DNA from: Xiphydria camelus
Taxonomy: Eukaryota > Arthropoda > Insecta > Hymenoptera > Xiphydriidae
DNA: 64,000 nucleotides
Direction: 5' to 3'
NCBI GenBank assembly: GCA_963678675.1
Contig: OY783200.1
Location: forward strand, 25,310,190 to 25,374,189
The number at the start of each line of letters is the position of its first letter. Position 1 is the stretch's first letter. Of the stretch, positions 22,301 to 37,300 are shown piece by piece. The notes beneath the pieces were generated by a model. It was given only the letters and a program-made list of their open reading frames with translations, had not been told where the DNA came from and did no database searches. Position numbers and translations under genes: made by a program.

Positions 22301-25300
22301 AGGTTAACCTAACTTAACCTCCCGGTGCATCAGGTGAAAGTGTAAATTGGGCTGATGCATTGAGGGTAAATTGGGCTGATGCACCAAGGGTAAATTGGGC
22401 TGATGCACCGAGGGTAAATTGGGCTGATGCACCGAGGGTAAATCAGGTTGGGGCTATTTCAGCTGAAATACCGCCAACCTGATTTACCCTCGGTGCATCA
22501 GCCCAATTTACACTTTCACCTGATGCACCGGGAGTTTAGGTTAGGTTAAGTTAGGTTAACCTAACGTAGCTTAACTTAACATAACCTAAGTTGGCTTAAC
22601 CTAGCTTAATTTAACCTAACTTGGGTTAATTTAGCTTAAGCTAGGTTAGGTTAACCTAACTTAACCTCCCGGTGCATCAGGTGAAAGTGTAAATTGGGCT
22701 GATGCACAGAGGGTAAATTGGGCTGATGCACCAAGGGTAAATTGGGCTGATGCACCAAGGGTTAATTGGGCTGATGCACCGAGGGTAAATTGGGCTGATG
22801 CACCGAGGGTAAATCAGGTTGGGGCTATTTCAGCTGAAATACCGCCAACCTGATTTACCCTCGGTGCATCAGCCCAATTTACCCTCGGTGCATCAGCCCA
22901 ATTTACCCTCGGTGCATCAGCCCAATTAACCCTTGGTGCATCAGCCCAATTTACACTTTCACCTGATGCACCGGGAGATTAAGTTAGGTTAACCTAACCT
23001 AGCTTAAGCTGAATTAACCTGTTACGTTAAGTTAAGCTAGGTTGGGCCAACATAGGTTAGGTTAAGTTAAGCTACGTTAGGTTAACCTAACCTAAGTTAA
23101 CGTAAACTCCCGGTGCATCAGGTGAAAGTGTAAATTGGGCTGATGCACCGAGGGTAAATTGGGCTGATGCACCAAGTGTAAATTGGGCTGATGCACCGAG
23201 GGTAAATTGGGCTGATGCACCGAGGGTAAATTGGGCTGATGCACCGAGGGTAAATTGGGCTGATGCACCGAGGGTAAATTGGGCTGATGCACCGAGGGAA
23301 AATTGGGCTGATGCACCGAGGGTAAATCAGGTTGGCCGTATTTCAACTGAAATAGCCCCAACCTGATTTACCCTCGGTGCATCAGCCCAATTTACCCTCG
23401 GTGCATCAGCCCAATTTACACTTTCACCTGATGCACCGGGAGTTTAGGTTAGGTTAAGTTAGGTTAACCTAACGTAGCTTAACTTAACATAACCTAAGTT
23501 GGCTTAACCTAGCTTAATTTAACCTAACTTGGGTTAATTTAGCTTAAGCTAGGTTAGGTTAACCTAACTTAACCTCCCGGTGCATCAGGTGAAAGTGTAA
23601 ATTGGGCTGATGCACCAAGTGTAAATTGGGCTGATGCACCGAGGGTAAATTGGGCTGATGCACCAAGGGTAAATTGGGCTGATGCACCAAGGGTAAATTG
23701 GGCTGATGCACCGAGGGTAAATTGGGCTGATGCACCGAGGGTAAATCAGGTTGGGGCTATTTCAGCTGAAATACCGCCAACCTGATTTACCCTCGGTGCA
23801 TCAGCCCAATTTACCCTCGGTGCATCAGCCCAATTTACACTTTCACCTGATGCACCGGGAGTTTAGGTTAGGTTAAGTTAGGTTAACCTAACGTAGCTTA
23901 ACTTAACATAACCTAAGTTGGCTTAACCTAGCTTAATTTAACCTAACTTGGGTTAATTTAGCTTAAGCTAGGTTAGGTTAACCTAACTTAACCTCCCGGT
24001 GCATCAGGTGAAAATGTAAATTGGGCTGATGCACCAAGTGTAAATTGGGCTGATGCACCGAGGGTAAATTGGGCTGATGCACCAAGGGTAAATTGGGCTG
24101 ATGCACCGAGGGTAAATTGGGCTGATGCACCGAGGGTAAATTGGGCTGATGCACCAAGGGTAAATTGGGCTGATGCACCGAGGGTAAATTGGGCTGATGC
24201 ACCGAGGGTAAATCAGGTTGGGGCTATTTCAGCTGAAATACCGCCAACCTGATTTACCCTCGGTGCATCAGCCCAATTTACCCTCGGTGCATCAGCCCAA
24301 TTTACCCTCGGTGCATCAGCCCAATTTACACTTTCACCTGATGCACCGGGAGTTTAGGTTAGGTTAAGTTAGGTTAACCTAACGTAGCTTAACTTAACAT
24401 AACCTAAGTTGGCTTAACCTAGCTTAATTTAACCTAACTTGGGTTAATTTAGCTTAAGCTAGGTTAGGTTAACCTAACTTAACCTCCCGGTGCATCAGGT
24501 GAAAGTGTAAATTGGGCTGATGCACCAAGTGTAAATTGGGCTGATGCACCGAGGGTAAATTGGGCTGATGCACCAAGGGTAAATTGGGCTGATGCACCAA
24601 GGGTAAATTGGGCTGATGCACCGAGGGTAAATTGGGCTGATGCACCGAGGGTAAATCAGGTTGGCCGTATTTAAGCTGTAATAGCCCCAACCTGATTTAC
24701 CCTCGGTGCATCAGCCCAATTTACCCTCGGTGCATCAGCCCAATTTACCCTCGGTGCATCAGCCCAATTTACACTTTCACCTGATGCACCGGGAGTTTAG
24801 GTTAGGTTAAGTTAGGTTAACCTAACGTAGCTTAACTTAACATAACCTAAGTTGGCTTAACCTAGCTTAATTTAACCTAACTTGGGTTAATTTAGCTTAA
24901 GCTAGGTTAGGTTAACCTAACTTAACCTCCCGGTGCATCAGGTGAAAGTGTAAATTGGGCTGATGCACCGAGGGTAAATTGGGCTGATGCACCGAGGGTA
25001 AATTGGGCTGATGCACCAAGGGTAAATTGGGCTGATGCACCGAGGGTAAATTGGGCTGATGCACCGAGGGTAAATCAGGTTGGGGCTATTTCAGCTGAAA
25101 TACCGCCAACCTGATTTACCCTCGGTGCATCAGCCCAATTTACACTTTCACCTGATGCACCGGGAGTTTAGGTTCACTTAGGTTAGGTTAAGTTAGGTTA
25201 ACCTAACGTAGCTTAACTTAACCTAACCTAAGTTGGCTTAACCTAGCTTAATTTAACCTAACTTAGGTTAATTTAGCTTAAGCTAGGTTAGGTTAACCTA

Positions 25301-28300
25301 ACTTAACCTCCCGGTGCATCAGGTGAAAGTGTAAATTGGGCTGATGCACCAAGGGTAAATTGGGCTGATGCACCAAGGGTAAATTGGGCTGATGCACCGA
25401 GGGTAAATTGGGCTGATGCACCGAGGGTAAATCAGGTTGGGGCTATTTCAGCTGAAATACCGCCAACCTGATTTACCCTCGGTGCATCAGCCCAATTTAC
25501 CCTTGGTGCATCAGCCCAATTTACCCTCGGTGCATCAGCCCAATTTACCCTCGGTGCATCAGCCCAATTAACCCTTGGTGCATCAGCCCAATTTACACTT
25601 TCACCTGATGCACCGGGAGATTAAGTTAGGTTAACCTAACCTAGCTTAAGCTGAATTAACCTGTTACGTTAAGTTAAGCTAGGTTGGGCCAACATAGGTT
25701 AGGTTAAGTTAAGCTACGTTAGGTTAACCTAACCTAAGTTAACGTAAACTCCCGGTGCATCAGGTGAAAGTGTAAATTGGGCTGATGCACCGAGGGTAAA
25801 TTGGGCTGATGCACCAAGTGTAAATTGGGCTGATGCACCGAGGGTAAATTGGGCTGATGCACCGAGGGTAAATTGGGCTGATGCACCGAGGGTAAATTGG
25901 GCTGATGCACCGAGGGTAAATTGGGCTGATGCACCGAGGGTAAATCAGGTTGGCCGTATTTCAGCTGAAATAGCCCCAACCTGATTTACCCTCGGTGCAT
26001 CAGCCCAATTTACCCTCGGTGCATCAGCCCAATTTACACTTTCACCTGATGCACCGGGAGTTTAGGTTAGGTTAAGTTAGGTTAACCTAACGTAGCTTAA
26101 CTTAACATAACCTAAGTTGGCTTAACCTAGCTTAATTTAACCTAACTTGGGTTAATTTAGCTTAAGCTAGGTTAGGTTAACCTAACTTAACCTCCCGGTG
26201 CATCAGGTGAAAGTGTAAATTGGGCTGATGCACCGAGGGTAAATTGGGCTGATGCACCGAGGGTTAATTGGGCTGATGCACCGAGGGTAAATTGGGCTGA
26301 TGCACCGAGGGTAAATTGGGCTGATGCACCGAGGGTAAATTGGGCTGATGCACCGAGGGTAAATCAGGTTGGGGCTATTTCAGCTGAAATACCGCCAACC
26401 TGATTTACCCTCGGTGCATCAGCCCAATTTACCCTCGGTGCATCAGCCCAATTTACACTTTCACCTGATGCACCGGGAGTTTAGGTTAGGTTAAGTTAGG
26501 TTAACCTAACGTAGCTTAACTTAACATAACCTAAGTTGGCTTAACCTAGCTTAATTTAACCTAACTTGGGTTAATTTAGCTTAAGCTAGGTTAGGTTAAC
26601 CTAACTTAACCTCCCGGTGCATCAGGTGAAAATGTAAATTGGGCTGATGCACCAAGTGTAAATTGGGCTGATGCACCGAGGGTAAATTGGGCTGATGCAC
26701 CGAGGGTAAATTGGGCTGATGCACCGAGGGTAAATTGGGCTGATGCACCGAGGGTAAATCAGGTTGGGGCTATTTCAGCTGAAATACCGCCAACCTGATT
26801 TACCCTCGGTGCATCAGCCCAATTTACCCTCGGTGCATCAGCCCAATTTACACTTTCACCTGATGCACCGGGAGTTTAGGTTAGGTTAAGTTAGGTTAAC
26901 CTAACGTAGCTTAACTTAACATAACCTAAGTTGGCTTAACCTAGCTTAATTTAACCTAACTTGGGTTAATTTAGCTTAAGCTAGGTTAGGTTAACCTAAC
27001 TTAACCTCCCGGTGCATCAGGTGAAAGTGTAAATTGGGCTGATGCACCAAGTGTAAATTGGGCTGATGCACCGAGGGTAAATTGGGCTGATGCACCAAGG
27101 GTAAATTGGGCTGATGCACCAAGGGTAAATTGGGCTGATGCACCGAGGGTAAATTGGGCTGATGCACCGAGGGTAAATCAGGTTGGCCGTATTTCAGCTG
27201 TAATAGCCCCAACCTGATTTACCCTCGGTGCATCAGCCCAATTTACCCTCGGTGCATCAGCCCAATTTACCCTCGGTGCATCAGCCCAATTTACACTTTC
27301 ACCTGATGCACCGGGAGTTTAGGTTAGGTTAAGTTAGGTTAACCTAACGTAGCTTAACTTAACATAACCTAAGTTGGCTTAACCTAGCTTAATTTAACCT
27401 AACTTGGGTTAATTTAGCTTAAGCTAGGTTAGGTTAACCTAACTTAACCTCCCGGTGCATCAGGTGAAAGTGTAAATTGGGCTGATGCACCGAGGGTAAA
27501 TCAGGTTGGCGGTATTTCAGCTGAAATACCGCCAACCTGATTTACCCTCGGTGCATCAGCCCAATTTACACTTTCACCTGATGCACCGGGAGTTTAGGTT
27601 CACTTAGGTTAGGTTAAGTTAGGTTAACCTAACGTAGCTTAACTTAACCTAACCTAAGTTGGCTTAACCTAGCTTAATTTAACCTAACTTAGGTTAATTT
27701 AGCTTAAGCTAGGTTAGGTTAACCTAACTTAACCTCCCGGTGCATCAGGTGAAAGTGTAAATTGGGCTGATGCACCAAGGGTAAATTGGGCTGATGCACC
27801 GAGGGTAAATTGGGCTGATGCACCGAGGGTAAATTGGGCTGATGCACCGAGGGTAAATCAGGTTGGGGCTATTTCAGCTGAAATACCGCCAACCTGATTT
27901 ACCCTCGGTGCATCAGCCCAATTTACCCTTGGTGCATCAGCCCAATTTACCCTCGGTGCATCAGCCCAATTTACCCTCGGTGCATCAGCCCAATTAACCC
28001 TTGGTGCATCAGCCCAATTTACACTTTCACCTGATGCACCGGGAGATTAAGTTAGGTTAACCTAACCTAGCTTAAGCTGAATTAACCTGTTACGTTAAGT
28101 TAAGCTAGGTTGGGCCAACATAGGTTAGGTTAAGTTAAGCTACGTTAGGTTAACCTAACCTAAGTTAACGTAAACTCCCGGTGCATCAGGTGAAAGTGTA
28201 AATTGGGCTGATGCACCGAGGGTAAATTGGGCTGATGCACCAAGTGTAAATTCGGCTGATGCACCAAGGGTAAATTGGGCTGATGCACCGAGGGTAAATT

Positions 28301-31300
28301 GGGCTGATGCACCGAGGGTAAATTGGGCTGATGCACCGAGGGTAAATTGGGCTGATGCACCGAGGGTAAATTGGGCTGATGCACCGAGGGTAAATCAGGT
28401 TGGCCGTATTTCAGCTGAAATAGCCCCAACCTGATTTACCCTCGGTGCATCAGCCCAATTTACACTTGGTGCATCAGCCCAATTTACACTTTCACCTGAT
28501 GCACCGGGAGTTTAGGTTAGGTTAAGTTAGGTTAACCTAACGTAGCTTAACTTAACATAACCTAAGTTGGCTTAACCTAGCTTAATTTAACCTAACTTGG
28601 GTTAATTTAGCTTAAGCTAGGTTAGGTTAACCTAACTTAACCTCCCGGTGCATCAGGTGAAAGTGTAAATTGGGCTGATGCACCGAGGGTAAATTGGGCT
28701 GATGCACCGAGGGTAAATTGGGCTGATGCACCGAGGGTAAATCAGGTTGGGGCTATTTCAGCTTAAATACCGCCAACCTGATTTACCCTCGGTGCATCAG
28801 CCCAATTTACCCTCGGTGCATCAGCCCAATTTACCCTCGGTGCATCAGCCCAATTAACCCTTGGTGCATCAGCCCAATTTACACTTTCACCTGATGCACC
28901 GGGAGATTAAGTTAGGTTAACCTAACCTAGCTTAAGCTGAATTAACCTGTTACGTTAAGTTAAGCTAGGTTGGGCCAACATAGGTTAGGTTAAGTTAAGC
29001 TACGTTAGGTTAACCTAACCTAAGTTAACGTAAACTCCCGGTGCATCAGGTGAAAGTGTAAATTGGGCTGATGCACCAAGGGTAAATTGGGCTGATGCAC
29101 CAAGGGTAAATTGGGCTGATGCACCGAGGGTAAATTGGGCTGATGCACCGAGGGTAAATCAGGTTGGGGCTATTTCAGCTGAAATACCGCCAACCTGATT
29201 TACCCTCGGTGCATCAGCCCAATTTACACTTTCACCTGATGCACCGGGAGTTTAGGTTAGGTTAAGTTAGGTTAACCTAACGTAGCTTAACTTAACATAA
29301 CCTAAGTTGGCTTAACCTAGCTTAATTTAACCTAACTTGGGTTAATTTAGCTTAAGCTAGGTTAGGTTAACCTAACTTAACCTCCCGGTGCATCAGGTGA
29401 AAGTGTAAATTGGGCTGATGCACCGAGGGTAAATTGGGCTGATGCACCGAGGGTAAATTGGGCTGATGCACCAAGGGTTAATTGGGCTGATGCACCGAGG
29501 GTAAATTGGGCTGATGCACCGAGGGTAAATCAGGTTGGGGCTATTTCAGCTGAAATACCGCCAACCTGATTTACCCTCGGTGCATCAGCCCAATTTACCC
29601 TCGGTGCATCAGCCCAATTTACCCTCGGTGCATCAGCCCAATTAACCCTTGGTGCATCAGCCCAATTTACACTTTCACCTGATGCACCGGGAGATTAAGT
29701 TAAGTTAACCTAACCTAGCTTAAGCTGAATTAACCTGTTACGTTAAGTTAAGCTAGGTTGGGCCAACATAGGTTAGGTTAAGTTAAGCTACGTTAGGTTA
29801 ACCTAACCTAAGTTAACGTAAACTCCCGGTGCATCAGGTGAAAGTGTAAATTGGGCTGATGCACCGAGGGTAAATTGGGCTGATGCACCAAGTGTAAATT
29901 GGGCTGATGCACCGAGGGTAAATTGGGCTGATGCACCGAGGGTAAATTGGGCTGATGCACCGAGGGTAAATTGGGCTGATGCACCGAGGGTAAATCAGGT
30001 TGGCCGTATTTCAGCTGAAATAGCCCCAACCTGATTTACCCTCGGTGCATCAGCCCAATTTACCCTCAGTGCATCAGCCCAATTTACACTTTCACCTGAT
30101 GCACCGGGAGTTTAGGTTAGGTTAAGTTAGGTTAACCTAACGTAGCTTAACTTAACATAACCTAAGTTGGCTTAACCTAGCTTAATTTAACCTAACTTGG
30201 GTTAATTTAGCTTAAGCTAGGTTAGGTTAACCTAACTTAACCTCCCGGTGCATCAGGTGAAAGTGTAAATTGGGCTGATGCACCAAGTGTAAATTGGGCT
30301 GATGCACCGAGGGTAAATTGGGCTGATGCACCAAGGGTAAATTGGGCTGATGCACCGAGGGTAAATCAGGTTGGGGCTATTTCAGCTGAAATACCGCCAA
30401 CCTGATTTACCCTCGGTGCATCAGCCCAATTTACACTTTCACCTGATGCACCGGGAGTTTAGGTTAGGTTAAGTTAGGTTAACCTAACGTAGCTTAAATT
30501 AACATAACCTAAGTTGGCTTAACCTAGCTTAATTTAACCTAACTTGGGTTAATTTAGCTTAAGCTAGGTTAGGTTAACCTAACTTAACCTCCCGGTGCAT
30601 CAGGTGAAAGTGTAAATTGGGCTGATGCACCGAGGGTAAATTGGGCTGATGCACCGAGGGTAAATTGGGCTGATGCACCAAGGGTAAATTGGGCTGATGC
30701 ACCGAGGGTAAATTGGGCTGATGCACCGAGGGTAAATTGGGCTGATGCACCGAGGGTAAATTGGGCTGATGCACCGAGGGTAAATCAGGTTGGGGCTATT
30801 TCAGCTGAAATACCGCCAACCTGATTTACCCTCGGTGCATCAGCCCAATTTACCCTTGGTGCATCAGCCCAATTTACCCTCGGTGCATCAGCCCAATTTA
30901 CCCTCGGTGCATCAGCCCAATTAACCCTTGGTGCATCAGCCCAATTTACACTTTCACCTGATGCACCGGGAGATTAAGTTAGGTTAACCTAACCTAGCTT
31001 AAGCTGAATTAACCTGTTACGTTAAGTTAAGCTAGGTTGGGCCAACATAGGTTAGGTTAAGTTAAGCTACGTTAGGTTAACCTAACCTAAGTTAACGTAA
31101 ACTCCCGGTGCATCAGGTGAAAGTGTAAATTGGGCTGATGCACCGAGGGTAAATTGGGCTGATGCACCAAGTGTAAATTGGGCTGATGCACCAAGTGTAA
31201 ATTGGGCTGATGCACCGAGGGTAAATTGGGCTGATGCACCGAGGGTAAATTGGGCTGATGCACCGAGGGTAAATTGGGCTGATGCACCGAGGGTAAATTG

Positions 31301-34300
31301 GGCTGATGCACCGAGGGTAAATCAGGTTGGCCGTATTTCAGCTGAAATAGCCCCAACCTGATTTACCCTCGGTGCATCAGCCCAATTTACCCTCGGTGCA
31401 TCAGCCCAATTTACACTTTCACCTGATGCACCGGGAGTTTAGGTTAGGTTAAGTTAGGTTAACCTAACGTAGCTTAACTTAACATAACCTAAGTTGGCTT
31501 AACCTAGCTTAATTTAACCTAACTTGGGTTAATTTAGCTTAAGCTAGGTTAGGTTAACCTAACTTAACCTCCCGGTGCATCAGGTGAAAGTGTAAATTGG
31601 GCTGATGCACCGAGGGTAAATTGGGCTGATGCACCGAGGGTTAATTGGGCTGATGCACCGAGGGTAAATTGGGCTGATGCACCGAGGGTAAATTGGGCTG
31701 ATGCACCGAGGGTAAATTGGGCTGATGCACCGAGGGTAAATCAGGTTGGGGCTATTTCAGCTGAAATACCGCCAACCTGATTTACCCTCGGTGCATCAGC
31801 CCAATTTACCCTCGGTGCATCAGCCCAATTTACACTTTCACCTGATGCACCGGGAGTTTAGGTTAGGTTAAGTTAGGTTAACCTAACGTAGCTTAACTTA
31901 ACATAACCTAAGTTGGCTTAACCTAGCTTAATTTAACCTAACTTGGGTTAATTTAGCTTAAGCTAGGTTAGGTTAACCTAACTTAACCTCCCGGTGCATC
32001 AGGTGAAAATGTAAATTGGGCTGATGCACCAAGTGTAAATTGGGCTGATGCACCGAGGGTAAATTGGGCTGATGCACCGAGGGTAAATTGGGCTGATGCA
32101 CCAAGGGTAAATTGGGCTGATGCACCGAGGGTAAATTGGGCTGATGCACCGAGGGTAAATCAGGTTGGGGCTATTTCAGCTGAAATACCGCCAACCTGAT
32201 TTACCCTCGGTGCATCAGCCCAATTTACCCTCGGTGCATCAGCCCAATTTACACTTTCACCTGATGCACCGGGAGTTTAGGTTAGGTTAAGTTAGGTTAA
32301 CCTAACGTAGCTTAACTTAACATAACCTAAGTTGGCTTAACCTAGCTTAATTTAACCTAACTTGGGTTAATTTAGCTTAAGCTAGGTTAGGTTAACCTAA
32401 CTTAACCTCCCGGTGCATCAGGTGAAAGTGTAAATTGGGCTGATGCACCAAGTGTAAATTGGGCTGATGCACCGAGGGTAAATTGGGCTGATGCACCAAG
32501 GGTAAATTGGGCTGATGCACCAAGGGTAAATTGGGCTGATGCACCGAGGGTAAATTGGGCTGATGCACCGAGGGTAAATCAGGTTGGCCGTATTTCAGCT
32601 GTAATAGCCCCAACCTGATTTACCCTCGGTGCATCAGCCCAATTTACCCTCGGTGCATCAGCCCAATTTACCCTCGGTGCATCAGCCCAATTTACCCTCG
32701 GTGCATCAGCCCAATTTACACTTTCACCTGATGCACCGGGAGTTTAGGTTAGGTTAAGTTAGGTTAACCTAACGTAGCTTAACTTAACATAACCTAAGTT
32801 GGCTTAACCTAGCTTAATTTAACCTAACTTGGGTTAATTTAGCTTAAGCTAGGTTAGGTTAACCTAACTTAACCTCCCGGTGCATCAGGTGAAAGTGTAA
32901 ATTGGGCTGATGCACCGAGGGTAAATTGGGCTGATGCACCGAGGGTAAATTGGGCTGATGCACCGAGGGTAAATTGGGCTGATGCACCGAGGGTAAATCA
33001 GGTTGGGGCTATTTCAGCTGAAATACCGCCAACCTGATTTACCCTCGGTGCATCAGCCCAATTTACACTTTCACCTGATGCACCGGGAGTTTAGGTTCAC
33101 TTAGGTTAGGTTAAGTTAGGTTAACCTAACGTAGCTTAACTTAACCTAACCTAAGTTGGCTTAACCTAGCTTAATTTAACCTAACTTAGGTTAATTTAGC
33201 TTAAGCTAGGTTAGGTTAACCTAACTTAACCTCCCGGTGCATCAGGTGAAAGTGTAAATTGGGCTGATGCACCAAGGGTAAATTGGGCTGATGCACCGAG
33301 GGTAAATTGGGCTGATGCACCGAGGGTAAATTGGGCTGATGCACCGAGGGTAAATCAGGTTGGGGCTATTTCAGCTGAAATACCGCCAACCTGATTTACC
33401 CTCGGTGCATCAGCCCAATTTACCCTTGGTGCATCAGCCCAATTTACCCTCGGTGCATCAGCCCAATTTACCCTCGGTGCATCAGCCCAATTAACCCTTG
33501 GTGCATCAGCCCAATTTACACTTTCACCTGATGCACCGGGAGATTAAGTTAGGTTAACCTAACCTAGCTTAAGCTGAATTAACCTGTTACGTTAAGTTAA
33601 GCTAGGTTGGGCCAACATAGGTTAGGTTAAGTTAAGCTACGTTAGGTTAACCTAACCTAAGTTAACGTAAACTCCCGGTGCATCAGGTGAAAGTGTAAAT
33701 TGGGCTGATGCACCGAGGGTAAATTGGGCTGATGCACCAAGTGTAAATTCGGCTGATGCACCAAGGGTAAATTGGGCTGATGCACCGAGGGTAAATTGGG
33801 CTGATGCACCGAGGGTAAATTGGGCTGATGCACCGAGGGTAAATTGGGCTGATGCACCGAGGGTAAATTGGGCTGATGCACCGAGGGTAAATCAGGTTGG
33901 CCGTATTTCAGCTGAAATAGCCCCAACCTGATTTACCCTCGGTGCATCAGCCCAATTTACCCTCGGTGCATCAGCCCAATTTACACTTTCACCTGATGCA
34001 CCGGGAGTTTAGGTTAGGTTAAGTTAGGTTAACCTAACGTAGCTTAACTTAACATAACCTAAGTTGGCTTAACCTAGCTTAATTTAACCTAACTTGGGTT
34101 AATTTAGCTTAAGCTAGGTTAGGTTAACCTAACTTAACCTCCCGGTGCATCAGGTGAAAGTGTAAATTGGGCTGATGCACCGAGGGTAAATTGGGCTGAT
34201 GCACCGAGGGTTAATTGGGCTGATGCACCGAGGGTAAATTGGGCTGATGCACCGAGGGTAAATTGGGCTGATGCACCGAGGGTAAATTGGGCTGATGCAC

Positions 34301-37300
34301 CGAGGGTAAATCAGGTTGGGGCTATTTCAGCTTAAATACCGCCAACCTGATTTACCCTCGGTGCATCAGCCCAATTTACCCTCGGTGCATCAGCCCAATT
34401 TACCCTCGGTGCATCAGCCCAATTAACCCTTGGTGCATCAGCCCAATTTACACTTTCACCTGATGCACCGGGAGATTAAGTTAGGTTAACCTAACCTAGC
34501 TTAAGCTGAATTAACCTGTTACGTTAAGTTAAGCTAGGTTGGGCCAACATAGGTTAGGTTAAGTTAAGCTACGTTAGGTTAACCTAACCTAAGTTAACGT
34601 AAACTCCCGGTGCATCAGGTGAAAGTGTAAATTGGGCTGATGCACCAAGGGTAAATTGGGCTGATGCACCAAGGGTAAATTGGGCTGATGCACCGAGGGT
34701 AAATTGGGCTGATGCACCGAGGGTAAATCAGGTTGGGGCTATTTCAGCTGAAATACCGCCAACCTGATTTACCCTCGGTGCATCAGCCCAATTTACACTT
34801 TCACCTGATGCACCGGGAGTTTAGGTTAGGTTAAGTTAGGTTAACCTAACGTAGCTTAACTTAACATAACCTAAGTTGGCTTAACCTAGCTTAATTTAAC
34901 CTAACTTGGGTTAATTTAGCTTAAGCTAGGTTAGGTTAACCTAACTTAACCTCCCGGTGCATCAGGTGAAAGTGTAAATTGGGCTGATGCACCGAGGGTA
35001 AATTGGGCTGATGCACCGAGGGTAAATTGGGCTGATGCACCAAGGGTTAATTGGGCTGATGCACCGAGGGTAAATTGGGCTGATGCACCGAGGGTAAATC
35101 AGGTTGGGGCTATTTCAGCTGAAATACCGCCAACCTGATTTACCCTCGGTGCATCAGCCCAATTTACCCTCGGTGCATCAGCCCAATTTACCCTCGGTGC
35201 ATCAGCCCAATTAACCCTTGGTGCATCAGCCCAATTTACACTTTCACCTGATGCACCGGGAGATTAAGTTAAGTTAACCTAACCTAGCTTAAGCTGAATT
35301 AACCTGTTACGTTAAGTTAAGCTAGGTTGGGCCAACATAGGTTAGGTTAAGTTAAGCTACGTTAGGTTAACCTAACCTAAGTTAACGTAAACTCCCGGTG
35401 CATCAGGTGAAAGTGTAAATTGGGCTGATGCACCGAGGGTAAATTGGGCTGATGCACCAAGTGTAAATTGGGCTGATGCACCGAGGGTAAATTGGGCTGA
35501 TGCACCGAGGGTAAATTGGGCTGATGCACCGAGGGTAAATTGGGCTGATGCACCGAGGGTAAATTGGGCTGATGCACCGAGGGTAAATCAGGTTGGCCGT
35601 ATTTCAGCTGAAATAGCCCCAACCTGATTTACCCTCGGTGCATCAGCCCAATTTACCCTCAGTGCATCAGCCCAATTTACACTTTCACCTGATGCACCGG
35701 GAGTTTAGGTTAGGTTAAGTTAGGTTAACCTAACGTAGCTTAACTTAACATAACCTAAGTTGGCTTAACCTAGCTTAATTTAACCTAACTTGGGTTAATT
35801 TAGCTTAAGCTAGGTTAGGTTAACCTAACTTAACCTCCCGGTGCATCAGGTGAAAGTGTAAATTGGGCTGATGCACCAAGTGTAAATTGGGCTGATGCAC
35901 CGAGGGTAAATTGGGCTGATGCACCAAGGGTAAATTGGGCTGATGCACCGAGGGTAAATCAGGTTGGGGCTATTTCAGCTGAAATACCGCCAACCTGATT
36001 TACCCTCGGTGCATCAGCCCAATTTACACTTTCACCTGATGCACCGGGAGTTTAGGTTAGGTTAAGTTAGGTTAACCTAACGTAGCTTAAATTAACATAA
36101 CCTAAGTTGGCTTAACCTAGCTTAATTTAACCTAACTTGGGTTAATTTAGCTTAAGCTAGGTTAGGTTAACCTAACTTAACCTCCCGGTGCATCAGGTGA
36201 AAGTGTAAATTGGGCTGATGCACCAAGTGTAAATTGGGCTGATGCACCGAGGGTAAATTGGGCTGATGCACCGAGGGTAAATTGGGCTGATGCACCAAGG
36301 GTAAATTGGGCTGATGCACCGAGGGTAAATTGGGCTGATGCACCGAGGGTAAATTGGGCTGATGCACCGAGGGTAAATTGGGCTGATGCACCGAGGGTAA
36401 ATCAGGTTGGGGCTATTTCAGCTGAAATACCGCCAACCTGATTTACCCTCGGTGCATCAGCCCAATTTACCCTTGGTGCATCAGCCCAATTTACCCTCGG
36501 TGCATCAGCCCAATTTACCCTCGGTGCATCAGCCCAATTAACCCTTGGTGCATCAGCCCAATTTACACTTTCACCTGATGCACCGGGAGATTAAGTTAGG
36601 TTAACCTAACCTAGCTTAAGCTGAATTAACCTGTTACGTTAAGTTAAGCTAGGTTGGGCCAACATAGGTTAGGTTAAGTTAAGCTACGTTAGGTTAACCT
36701 AACCTAAGTTAACGTAAACTCCCGGTGCATCAGGTGAAAGTGTAAATTGGGCTGATGCACCGAGGGTAAATTGGGCTGATGCACCAAGTGTAAATTGGGC
36801 TGATGCACCAAGTGTAAATTGGGCTGATGCACCGAGGGTAAATTGGGCTGATGCACCGAGGGTAAATTGGGCTGATGCACCGAGGGTAAATTGGGCTGAT
36901 GCACCGAGGGTAAATTGGGCTGATGCACCGAGGGTAAATCAGGTTGGCCGTATTTCAGCTGAAATAGCCCCAACCTGATTTACCCTCGGTGCATCAGCCC
37001 AATTTACCCTCGGTGCATCAGCCCAATTTACACTTTCACCTGATGCACCGGGAGTTTAGGTTAGGTTAAGTTAGGTTAACCTAACGTAGCTTAACTTAAC
37101 ATAACCTAAGTTGGCTTAACCTAGCTTAATTTAACCTAACTTGGGTTAATTTAGCTTAAGCTAGGTTAGGTTAACCTAACTTAACCTCCCGGTGCATCAG
37201 GTGAAAGTGTAAATTGGGCTGATGCACCAAGTGTAAATTGGGCTGATGCACCGAGGGTAAATTGGGCTGATGCACCGAGGGTTAATTGGGCTGATGCACC

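Noticed and set aside
23092..36973. About a dozen minus-strand frames of 66-89 residues made of VHQPNLPS octapeptides as candidate genes
   Set aside because: They are an automatic result of a 24-bp monomer without stops. Each starts in the palindromic centre and ends at the core, there is no splice or promoter context, and the copies simply follow the satellite.
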